Origin: an uncultured Bryobacterales bacterium
Lineage (GTDB): Bacteria > Acidobacteriota > Terriglobia > Bryobacterales > UBA6623
Direction: 5' to 3'
NCBI GenBank assembly: GCA_958295955.1
Contig: OY282420.1
Span: 3,982,435 to 4,046,434, forward strand
DNA length: 64,000 nt
Part shown: positions 54,614-62,479 of the stretch, piece by piece
Layout of the letters: each line of letters opens with the position of its first letter
Numbering within the stretch: position 1 is the stretch's first letter
Translations under genes and position numbers: made by a program
Notes under the pieces: model-generated
The model's database searches: none
Seen by the model: the letters and a program-made list of their open reading frames with translations, nothing else
Told to the model about the DNA's origin: nothing

Positions 54614-55953
54614 TTCTCACCAAGAAAGCTCTACCGCGGAGGACGTTCCTGCGCGGCGCCGGCGCTTCCATCGCGCTGCCGCTGCTGGACGCGATGGTTC
54701 CGTCGATGACCGCGCAGGCCAAGACTCCGGCCTCGGGAGTGCGCCGCCTGGGATTCGTCTATATCCCGATGGGCTCGAACATCGCGCTGTGGACTCCGCG
54801 CAGCGAGAGCGACCTGTCGGAACTGTCGCCGACGCTGAGCCCGCTCGAGCCGGTCAAGGATCAGGTAACGGTCCTCACCAACCTGGAGTTGAAGAACGCC
54901 TATCCGGGCACGCACGCGACCTCCAACGCGGCATTCCTGAGCGCCGCGAAAGCCAAATGGACCGAAAGCACCGACTATCATCTCGGAATCACCGTCGATC
55001 AGGTGGCGGCCAAGCAAATCGGACAGGAGACGCAGCTTCCGTCGCTCGAGATGGCGATGGATCTGCTCAAGACCGTGGGCCAGTGCGACAACGGTTTCGC
55101 CTGCGTCTATCAGAACAATTTGTCGTGGTCGTCGCCGACGACCCCGCTGCCGGCCGAGGCGCATCCGCGGCTTGTCTTCGAGCGCCTGTTCGGCGACGGC
55201 GGCAGCGCGGCGGAGCGCCGCGCCGCGCTGCGCCGCAAGGCAAGCCTGCTCGATTTCGTCAACGAAGACATTGCTCGGCTGCAAGGCAAGCTCGGCGGCG
55301 CGGACCGGGCGAAGGTCGGCGAATATCTCGATACCGTCCGCGAAGTCGAGCGGCGCATTCAGCGCGCCGAGGCCGATACGGCCGACAGCCGCCTGCCGGA
55401 CCTCGACCGCCCCATCGGCGTGCCGGTCGAATACGCCGACCACGCCAAGCTGATGTTCGACCTGCAGGTCTTGGCGCTGCAAGGCGACGTGACGCGCGTG
55501 ATCAGCTTCCAACTCGCCCGCGAAGCCAGCAATCGGACATACCCCGAGGCCGGCGTGCCCGATCCGCATCACCCCACCTCGCACCACGGCAACAGACCGG
55601 AAAAGCTGGCCAAGATCGCCAAGATCAACCAGTTCCACGTGTCGCTCTTCGCCTACTTTCTGGAAAGGCTCAAGGCGACGCGCGAAGGGGACGGCACGCT
55701 GCTCGATCATTCGCTTTACATGTACGGCAGCGGGATGGGCAACCCCAACGTACACGACCATACGAACTTGCCGATCCTCGTCGCCGGCGGGGCGGCCGGC
55801 AGGATGAAGGGCGGGCGGCACATCCGTTATGGGCAGGCCGCGCCCCTGGCCAATCTACACCTGACCATGCTCGACAAAGTCGGCGTGCGGCTGGACTCGT
55901 TCCAGGACAGTCAGGGCAAGATCGGCGAATTGCTCGAACCGCTTGCGGTTTGA
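54610..55953 (+). CDS. DUF1552 protein, Tat-exported
   Basis: 447 residues. N-terminal twin-arginine-like signal RRTFLRGAGASIALPLLDAM, then RRLGFVYIPMGSNIALWTPR. Metal-site-like histidines appear in HATSNAAFLS, HHPTSHHGNRPEKL and HDHTNLPILVAGGAAG. The fold belongs to the alkaline-phosphatase-like superfamily by resemblance, but no activity is proven. Partner of the upstream DUF1592 protein (ATGA overlap), as in most genomes having either one. Followed 28 bases later by the ankyrin gene. Confidence 0.93.
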   Translation: MILTKKALPRRTFLRGAGASIALPLLDAMVPSMTAQAKTPASGVRRLGFVYIPMGSNIALWTPRSESDLSELSPTLSPLEPVKDQVTVLTNLELKNAYPGTHATSNAAFLSAAKAKWTESTDYHLGITVDQVAAKQIGQETQLPSLEMAMDLLKTVGQCDNGFACVYQNNLSWSSPTTPLPAEAHPRLVFERLFGDGGSAAERRAALRRKASLLDFVNEDIARLQGKLGGADRAKVGEYLDTVREVERRIQRAEADTADSRLPDLDRPIGVPVEYADHAKLMFDLQVLALQGDVTRVISFQLAREASNRTYPEAGVPDPHHPTSHHGNRPEKLAKIAKINQFHVSLFAYFLERLKATREGDGTLLDHSLYMYGSGMGNPNVHDHTNLPILVAGGAAGRMKGGRHIRYGQAAPLANLHLTMLDKVGVRLDSFQDSQGKIGELLEPLAV

Positions 55954-55981
55954 CGGAACGCGGCTGCGGGAGGAGGCGCTC

Positions 55982-57454
55982 GTGCGGGTTATCGGGTTGT
56001 TCGCGGCGCTCTTGCCGGCGGCGGCATTCGCCGCTGCAAGTTTCGAGGCGCGGCTCGCCGACGCGGTCGAGCGGAACGAACGCGGGCGGGTCGAGGCTCT
56101 TCTCGCCGCCGGAGCGGACGTCAACGCGGCGCAGCCGGACGGCATGACCGCGCTGCACTGGGCCGCCTATCGCGACGACCTCGAGGCCGCGCGGAAGCTG
56201 CTGCGCGCCGGCGCCGATGTTACCGCCGAGAATCGTTACGGCGTGACCCCGCTGACGCCGGCCTGCATCAACGGCAACGGCGCGATGGTGGAGTTGCTGT
56301 TGGCGGCGGGGGCGGACGCCAATACCTCGTCGAGCGGCGGCGAAACCGTGCTGCAGCTCGCGGCGCGCACCGGGAAAATCGCTCCGGTGCGCGCTCTGCT
56401 GGCGCGCGGCGCCGAGGTGAACGCCGTTGCCGGGGAGACGGGGCAGACGGCCCTGATGTGGGCCGCGGCCGAGGGCCATGCCGAGGTCGTCAGCGCGCTG
56501 CTCGCCGCCGGCGCCGACCGCGGCGCCCGCCTGGATGCGGGGTTTACGGCCTTTCTGTTCGCGGTGCGGGAAGGGCGCTTGGCCGTCGTCCGCTTGCTCT
56601 TGCAGGCCGGGGCCGATGCGAACGCGGCGATCCGCACGCGCAAGACGCCGCGCGGAGGCCGCGCCAGGCACGGAACCACCGCGCTGATGATCGCCACCGT
56701 GAACGCCCATTACGAGGTCGGAGCGGCTCTGCTGGACGCGGGCGCGGATCCGAACGCGGCGGCCACCGGCTATGCCGCGCTGCACCTGATGGCGAAAGTG
56801 CGCAAGCCGGGCGTCGGCGACAACGATCCTCCGCCGGAAGGGTCGGGCGGCATGAGCGCCGTCGAATACGTGCGCGATCTCGTCTCCCACGGCGCGGACC
56901 CGAACGCGCGCATGACCGCAAAAGTCAACCTGGGCAACACGCGGCTCAATAAGCTCGGCGCGACCCCGTTTTTCCTCGCCGCCCATGCCGCCGATGCCGA
57001 GTTGATGCGCGCGCTGGTTGAGTTGGGCGCCGACCCGCTGCTGCCCAATGCCGACAACAGCACGCCCTTGATGGCCGCCGCCGGGCTGGGCACGCGCTCT
57101 CCCGGCGAGGACGCCGGCACGGAGCCCGAAGTGCTCGCAGCGGTGCGGCTTGCGCTGGAGCTCGGCGCCGATATCGACGCCGTGGACGACAATGGCGAGA
57201 CGGCGATGCACGGCGCGGCCTACAAAAACTTGCCCAAAGTTGTCGCCTTGCTTGCCGCAAAGGGCGCCGACATCGAAATCTGGAACAAGCGCAATGCCTG
57301 GGGCTGGACGCCCCTGGAGATCGCCGAGGGGTACCGCTTCGGCAATTTCAAGCCCTCTCCCGTGACCGTCGCGGCGCTGCACGAGGCCATGCGGGCGCGG
57401 GGCGTCGATCCGAACGCCGACAGGCGCCCCGTCAAGAGCTTCGAGATTTATTGA
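55982..57454 (+). CDS. Exported ankyrin repeat protein
   Basis: 490 residues. Signal peptide VRVIGLFAALLPAAAFAA from GTG 55982, with GGGAGGAGG just upstream; the in-frame TTG at 55943 lies inside the previous gene. About 10-12 ankyrin units follow (TALHWAAYRDDLEAARKLLR, LMWAAAEGHAEVVSALLAAG, TAMHGAAYKNLPKVVALLAA). Such proteins recur with DUF1592-DUF1552 pairs and probably act as periplasmic protein-binding partners (inference). Confidence 0.92.
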   Translation: MRVIGLFAALLPAAAFAAASFEARLADAVERNERGRVEALLAAGADVNAAQPDGMTALHWAAYRDDLEAARKLLRAGADVTAENRYGVTPLTPACINGNGAMVELLLAAGADANTSSSGGETVLQLAARTGKIAPVRALLARGAEVNAVAGETGQTALMWAAAEGHAEVVSALLAAGADRGARLDAGFTAFLFAVREGRLAVVRLLLQAGADANAAIRTRKTPRGGRARHGTTALMIATVNAHYEVGAALLDAGADPNAAATGYAALHLMAKVRKPGVGDNDPPPEGSGGMSAVEYVRDLVSHGADPNARMTAKVNLGNTRLNKLGATPFFLAAHAADAELMRALVELGADPLLPNADNSTPLMAAAGLGTRSPGEDAGTEPEVLAAVRLALELGADIDAVDDNGETAMHGAAYKNLPKVVALLAAKGADIEIWNKRNAWGWTPLEIAEGYRFGNFKPSPVTVAALHEAMRARGVDPNADRRPVKSFEIY

Positions 57455-57514
57455 GAGAAGCCCGCGCAGCGGCGGCGAATGTCTTGCTCTCCACCCTCCA
57501 CTCTTCGCTCGCCG

Positions 57515-57877
57515 CTACGCTGCTTGCGCGTCAGCCGTCAACCGCTCGACACGCTGCTCGGCAGGGGCCGTAGCCAGGGGTTGATTCAACTTCTTGCGCG
57601 CTTGCGCGATGTCCCAGCGGGTCTGATAGGCCGGCCAATTATCGGCCACTCCCCAGCCGCCGGCTTCGAGCTTCAGCGCGAGCCCCACGGTGACGGGCCG
57701 ATGTCCGTTCACGATGCGCGACAGCGTGACGCGGCTGATGCCCAACTTCGCCGCCGCCGCTTCTACGGTCATGCCGGGGTAGTCGTCGCAGGCGTCAAGC
57801 ACGCTGCCCTTGATGAGTCTTCCCGGATGCAGCGGGTTTTGCCGCAGCCAATCGGTATCCTTCATGCCGGCGATCAT
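57515..57877 (-). CDS. higA: HigA-type antitoxin, orphan
   Basis: 120 residues. WLRQNPLHPGRLIKGSVLD starts the HigA helix-turn-helix region, followed by MTVEAAAAKLGISRVTLSRIVNGHRPVTVGLALKLEAG. It would bind DNA and repress its own operon with HigB. The ATG at 57877 overlaps the stop of a truncated HigB (ATGA), with GGGAGAG just upstream. The toxin is broken, so this antitoxin has no local partner and may serve only as a regulator or be decaying. Confidence 0.88.
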   Translation of the reverse strand: MIAGMKDTDWLRQNPLHPGRLIKGSVLDACDDYPGMTVEAAAAKLGISRVTLSRIVNGHRPVTVGLALKLEAGGWGVADNWPAYQTRWDIAQARKKLNQPLATAPAEQRVERLTADAQAA

Positions 57878-58020
57878 CGTTCTCTCCCTTCTAGCTGGTG
57901 GTAGTCAACAAAGTCAATGTCGTAGGCGTGTTCGCCGTCGAAGCGGAAGGCGGTCCGCCGGATGCCGGTGACGGTTACGGCGAAGTAGCCCTTGCGGTTG
58001 CCGGGCGGCGGCTTGCGGCG
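57874..58020 (-). pseudogene. HigB toxin C-terminal remnant
   Basis: About 48 codons in one frame, ending in the HigB signature: GNRKGYFAVTVTGIRRTAFRF then GEHAYDIDFVDYH, plus a ten-residue extension. The N-terminal half, with the catalytic-face residues, is missing; the sequence before it turns into the end of a different gene on the other strand. No start codon or ribosome site. The toxin is therefore inactivated. Confidence 0.8.
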
Positions 58021-58039
58021 CGGCGGGCGTAACGGGGGC

Positions 58040-58108
58040 AGGACCGAGGGAACGAGCCGCTACTCGCGCGACCCCGACGGCAATCTCCCGGAATTCATCG
58101 TTTATTGA
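58040..58108 (+). pseudogene. VOC (glyoxalase-like) C-terminal remnant
   Basis: An open frame ending TEGTSRYSRDPDGNLPEFIVY and stop at 58106-58108. 'FRDPDGNLxEF' is the closing strand of the vicinal-oxygen-chelate family (glyoxalase, dioxygenase, bleomycin-resistance). Only the last ~22 residues remain. It abuts the HigB remnant on the opposite strand, so a deletion joined the tail ends of two genes near 58024-58043. Confidence 0.65.
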
Positions 58109-58147
58109 GTTGACAGCGCGGATCCGGGCTGGTAGCTTATGCTCAGT

Positions 58148-58163
58148 ATCTGAAATAACAGAT
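58148..58163. promoter_or_regulatory. Dyad upstream of the TonB receptor gene
   Basis: ATCTG-AAATAA-CAGAT, an inverted repeat with a 6-base AT-rich spacer, 22 bases before ATG 58185 and close to the CAGGGGG ribosome-binding region. A possible operator. Confidence 0.3.
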
Positions 58164-58184
58164 GTCAACAGGGGGTAGCTTGAA

Positions 58185-61100
58185 ATGAGATCCAAGGGGT
58201 TGTTGTCCGCAATCGCGCTGCTGTTTGCGGTCTGCCAGGCTTTCGGCCAGCAGAACACGGGGACCGTCAGCGGAACGGTGAGCGACCAGCAAGGCGCCGT
58301 GATTCCCGGCGCGGCGGTCGAGGTCAGGAACGTTGCGACGAATGTGCTTTTCACCGCGGCGACGAACGAAAACGGCCTGTACACCGCGCCGGGCCTTGCC
58401 GTGGGCGAATACGAAATCTCGGCGGAGAGCGCGGGGTTCAAGCGCGCGGTGCGCAGCGGCTTGACGCTGCAGGTCAACCAGATCGCGCGCGTTGACCTGC
58501 AACTGGAGATCGGCCAAGTGACCGAGACGATCGAGGTTACCGGCGAAGCGCCGCTGGTCGATACCGGCGACGCCACGCTCGGTGAGGTGATCGAGCGCCG
58601 GCGGGTGAGCGACCTGCCGATCAACGGCCGCAGCGCCTTGGCGCTGACGCTGCTCACGTCAGGCGTGATCTCCAACGCCGGGCCGACCAACTCCGGGTTC
58701 GGCGACCGCGGCATTCAGCTTTCGTCGATCTCAATCAACGGCAGCCCGAACTCGATGAACGCGCAGATGCTCGACGGCAACAACAACATCCTCAGCTACG
58801 TCGGCGAGGTGGGCGTGCCCCCGGCCGTCGATGCGGTGGAGGAGTTCAAGGTGCAGAGCGGCACGATGTCGTCGGAGTTCGGCTACACGGCGGGCGGCGC
58901 GATCAATCTGGTGACCCGCTCGGGCACCAACGAGATTCACGGCACGGCCTACTGGTTTTTGCGCAACGACAAGCTGGACGCGCGCAACACGTTCTCGGAC
59001 AACAAGCTGCCGCTGCGCTACAACCAGTACGGCGGCACGGTCGGCGGGCCGTTCGTCAAGAACCGTACGTTCGGCTTCTTCAACTGGGAGGAATACCGCC
59101 TGCGCCGCAGCCAGCCGCGCATCCGCACCGTGCCCATCGCCGATTTCAAGCGGGGCAATTTCAGCATGCTGCGCAACGCCGCGGGAAGATCGATCCCGCT
59201 TTACGATCCGCAGACGACGCGGCCCAACCCTGAGGGCGGCGGCTTGGTGCGCGATCCGTACCCCGACAACCGGGTGCCGGAAGCGCGCTTCGACCCGGTC
59301 GCACGCAACGTGATTCCCTGGTATCCCGAGCCGAACAAGACGCCGAACAACGCCAATACGTTCACCCAGAACTTCCAGGACGCCCAGGCCAGAAACGTCA
59401 ACTGGGCGCAGTGGAACACGAAGATCGATCACCGCTTCAGCGACAAGAATTCGATCTTCTTCCGCTACTCGCAGGCGCGGCACCAGCCATCCGGCAACGA
59501 TGTCTTCACCGACCCCAACGTCGGCCGCAACCGCAACGACGACCAGACCAACCGCAACGCCGTCATTTCCGACACGCACACCTTCTCGCCGACGCTGATC
59601 AACAACTTGCGGGTAGGCTTCAGCCGTCAGCTTTTCACCTTCGAGACGGTCGGCGCGTTCCTCGACTACGCCCAGAAAATCGGCCTGCCCGACAGCGTGC
59701 CCGGGGATCAGGTGCCGCAGATCAGCGTCAGCCCCTATCCGACGATCGGGGGAGGGGCGCTGGGCAAGCGCAGCTCGTTGAACTGGGACATCCAGAACAT
59801 GATAACCAAGATCAGCGGCAACCACACCCTGAAGTTCGGCATCAACGCGCGCGACCTCTACGGCGGCAACCGCCAGGGCGGCGCGCTTTCGGGAGCCTTC
59901 AATTTCGGCGGCCTGACCGCCAATCCGCAGTCGCCGGCGGGCACGGGCTGGAATCTGGCGCAGTTCCTTACGGGCGACGTGCAGAACTCGCGCATCGACC
60001 GCATCCTGGGGAACTCGTGGCATGCCTTCAACTGGAGCTTCTTCGTGCAGGACGACTGGAGGGTCACCTCGCGGCTGACGCTCAATCTGGGGCTGCGCTA
60101 CGACTATCAGCAGAAACCCTACGAACGCTATGACGGCCAGATCAATTTCGACCCGGACTGCACCCTGCCGAACGGCCTGCGCGGCTGCACCGTTTACGCC
60201 GGAGTCGATGGCCAACCGCGCAGCTTCATGGATGAGCAATACAACGATTTCGGGCCGCGCGTCGGCTTTGCCTATGACTTCCTGGGCAACGGCCGGACGG
60301 TATTCCGCGGCGGCTACGGCCTCTACTACCCTTCGATCTTTTTCCGCCACTGGAACGGGAACGTCGCCCTTTTTTCCCTGACGCGGACGAGTTACGTGAC
60401 GACCACGCCGGGAGAGGCCGCCTTCCGCTTCTCGGACGGTTTCCCCTTCCCCTACGTCGAATCTCCGGGCGCTTCCGCGGGTCCCGCGGGCAGGCTGGGG
60501 CAGGGCGTGAGCTTGCGCGAGAGCGACCCGACGACCCCGCTAACCCAGCAGTGGAACGCCTCGCTCCAGCATCAGGTCGGAAGCTGGCTGTTCGACGTGA
60601 CCTACGCCGGCAACAAGGGCAACCATTTCGCGGCCGGCGGCTACAACCTCAACCAACTCGACCCGGCCGTGCAGGCGCAGTACGGGCAGGCGCTGAACGA
60701 CCGCGTGCCCAACCCCAACGCGGGCCTCGTGCCCGGCGGATTGGGAGGCCGGACTATCGCGCGCTCACGGCTGTTCATGCCCTTCCCGCACTATTCTTCG
60801 GTGAGCATCCTCAACCCGAGGCTGGGCAATTACCTCTCCCACCAGTTGCAGTTCAACATCAAGCGCCAGTTGAAAGACGGGCTGCTGGTCCATTTCGCCT
60901 TCACCGGCGGCAAGAAGATGGGCGATTCGACTCAGGTTCCGGTGAACTGGAACACCGAGCAGAACGATCGCAACGGCTACCAGAACGGACTGCACGACCG
61001 GCAGGCGCAGAAAGCGATCGACCCGGGCGACATCGCCCGCCGGGCGACGATCAGCCTGCTCTACGAGCTGCCTTTCTTCCGCGGTTCGCCGTCCCCCCTG

Positions 61101-61568
61101 AGCAAGCTCTTCGGCGGCTGGCAGATCAACTCCATCGGGATCATGCAGACCGGCTTTCCGCTGACCATCACCGGGGCGAGAAACCAGGGGACTGCCGACC
61201 GTCCGAACTCCACGGGCGAGAGCGCCAAGCTGAACAACCCGACGCGGGAGCGCTGGTTCAACACCGAGGCGTTCGTCAATCCGCCCGATTTCACTCTGGG
61301 CAACGTCGGCAGGGTCTTGCCCGACGTGCGTACGCCGGGAACGGTCAATTTCGACTTTGCGCTGATGAAAGACACCTACGTCAACGAGAGGCTGCATGTG
61401 CAATTTCGCATCGAGGCGTTCAACGTCTTCAATTCGGTCAACCTGCGGGGGCCGAATACGGGCTTCTCCGCAGGACCGGACGGCTTCAACGCCAGCGCGC
61501 GGTTCGGCACGATTATCGCGGCGCGCGATCCGCGCCGGGTGCAGTTGAGCCTGAAGGTGCTCTTTTAG
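58185..61568 (+). CDS. TonB-dependent receptor, Oar-like, complete
   Basis: 1127 residues. Signal RSKGLLSAIALLFAVCQAFG, then a carboxypeptidase-regulatory-like beta-sandwich (GTVSGTVSDQQGAVIPGAAV...LTLQVNQIARVDLQLEIG), the plug (IEVTGEAPLVDTGDA ... RRRVSDLPINGRS ... VDAVEEFKVQSGTMSSEFG), and a large barrel ending in a terminal Phe (LSLKVLF). Outer-membrane, TonB-energised; substrate unknown, with sequence typical for polymer or protein-linked uptake in Acidobacteria. It leads an operon with an NHL protein (2-base gap) and a DUF1549 protein. Confidence 0.94.
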   Translation: MRSKGLLSAIALLFAVCQAFGQQNTGTVSGTVSDQQGAVIPGAAVEVRNVATNVLFTAATNENGLYTAPGLAVGEYEISAESAGFKRAVRSGLTLQVNQIARVDLQLEIGQVTETIEVTGEAPLVDTGDATLGEVIERRRVSDLPINGRSALALTLLTSGVISNAGPTNSGFGDRGIQLSSISINGSPNSMNAQMLDGNNNILSYVGEVGVPPAVDAVEEFKVQSGTMSSEFGYTAGGAINLVTRSGTNEIHGTAYWFLRNDKLDARNTFSDNKLPLRYNQYGGTVGGPFVKNRTFGFFNWEEYRLRRSQPRIRTVPIADFKRGNFSMLRNAAGRSIPLYDPQTTRPNPEGGGLVRDPYPDNRVPEARFDPVARNVIPWYPEPNKTPNNANTFTQNFQDAQARNVNWAQWNTKIDHRFSDKNSIFFRYSQARHQPSGNDVFTDPNVGRNRNDDQTNRNAVISDTHTFSPTLINNLRVGFSRQLFTFETVGAFLDYAQKIGLPDSVPGDQVPQISVSPYPTIGGGALGKRSSLNWDIQNMITKISGNHTLKFGINARDLYGGNRQGGALSGAFNFGGLTANPQSPAGTGWNLAQFLTGDVQNSRIDRILGNSWHAFNWSFFVQDDWRVTSRLTLNLGLRYDYQQKPYERYDGQINFDPDCTLPNGLRGCTVYAGVDGQPRSFMDEQYNDFGPRVGFAYDFLGNGRTVFRGGYGLYYPSIFFRHWNGNVALFSLTRTSYVTTTPGEAAFRFSDGFPFPYVESPGASAGPAGRLGQGVSLRESDPTTPLTQQWNASLQHQVGSWLFDVTYAGNKGNHFAAGGYNLNQLDPAVQAQYGQALNDRVPNPNAGLVPGGLGGRTIARSRLFMPFPHYSSVSILNPRLGNYLSHQLQFNIKRQLKDGLLVHFAFTGGKKMGDSTQVPVNWNTEQNDRNGYQNGLHDRQAQKAIDPGDIARRATISLLYELPFFRGSPSPLSKLFGGWQINSIGIMQTGFPLTITGARNQGTADRPNSTGESAKLNNPTRERWFNTEAFVNPPDFTLGNVGRVLPDVRTPGTVNFDFALMKDTYVNERLHVQFRIEAFNVFNSVNLRGPNTGFSAGPDGFNASARFGTIIAARDPRRVQLSLKVLF

Positions 61569-61570
61569 CT

Positions 61571-62479
61571 TTGGAACGACGAGCCGGTTTCCGGGTTTTT
61601 GTCCTGTCGGCGGCGCTCGTTGCGGGCGTCGCTCTGGAAGCGGGGGCGCCGCCCTACAGTTCCGAGGGGTTTCTTGAAATCCCGTCGAGCGTCGCTCTCG
61701 AGGCGGTGTCGGGGGTAGCCCTGGGGCCGGCCGGGCAAGTCTATGTGCTGCACCGCGGCGAGCCGCCGCTGCTGGCCTTCGACAAGGGCGGCAAGTACAG
61801 CCGCGGCTGGGGCCAAGGCTTGTTCGCGGTCGCCCACGGGCTGCGGGTCGATGCGCAGGGCAACATCTGGGCTACGGACAACAAGCTGCACGTCGTGTAC
61901 AAGTTTTCGCCGCAAGGCGAATTGCTGCAGACGCTCGGCGAGAAGGGCGAGGCCGGCGCCGGTGAAACGCGCTTCCGCTCGCCCGACGATCTGGTCTTTG
62001 CAGCCAACGGCGACATCTATATCGCCGACGCCGGCAACGGGCGCATCGTGCGGCTGTCGGCCGCCGGCAAGTTTCTCGGTCAATGGGGGAGCAAAGGCAA
62101 GGGCGAGGGGGAATTCGCCGCCGCCCACGGCATCGCCATTGACGCGCGCGACCGCATCTACGTAGCCGACCGCGGCAACAACCGCATTCAGGTTTTCTCC
62201 AGGGAAGGGCGGTTTCTGGCCGCCTGGAGCGGGTTCGGCAACCCTTTCGGCGCGGTTGTCGTCGGCGATGAACTGATCGTCAGCGACGGCGACGCGCATA
62301 CCGTCAGCCATTTGCGCTTGAAAGACGGCAAGATGAGCGCGCAGTGGGGCGGGTCCGAAACCTTGCAACTCCCGCATTTGATGGACCATGACGGGCGCGG
62401 GCGGCTCTACGTAACGGAAGTTGCGGGCAAGCGCGTTCAGATTTTTCGCCGCGCGGAGCAGTCGTTGGGAATAAAATGA
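61571..62479 (+). CDS. NHL/6-bladed beta-propeller protein, exported
   Basis: 302 residues from TTG 61571: signal RAGFRVFVLSAALVAGVALE, then NHL-type blades (HGLRVDAQGNIWATDNKLHV, SPDDLVFAANGDIYIADAGN, HGIAIDARDRIYVADRGNNR). The frame is open 1 kb further upstream, but that overlaps the TonB gene and is noise; TTG 61571 is the first start after its stop. NHL propellers bind peptides or ligands or act as lyases; role here unknown. It overlaps the DUF1549 start (ATGA). Confidence 0.85.
   Translation: MERRAGFRVFVLSAALVAGVALEAGAPPYSSEGFLEIPSSVALEAVSGVALGPAGQVYVLHRGEPPLLAFDKGGKYSRGWGQGLFAVAHGLRVDAQGNIWATDNKLHVVYKFSPQGELLQTLGEKGEAGAGETRFRSPDDLVFAANGDIYIADAGNGRIVRLSAAGKFLGQWGSKGKGEGEFAAAHGIAIDARDRIYVADRGNNRIQVFSREGRFLAAWSGFGNPFGAVVVGDELIVSDGDAHTVSHLRLKDGKMSAQWGGSETLQLPHLMDHDGRGRLYVTEVAGKRVQIFRRAEQSLGIK

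Noticed and set aside
58731..60350. Minus-strand open frame opposite the TonB receptor
   Set aside because: Mirror frame; the plus strand has signal, plug and barrel.
60551..61570. Upstream extension of the NHL protein frame
   Set aside because: It overlaps the TonB coding sequence and reads as arginine/proline-rich noise; the signal peptide begins at 61571.
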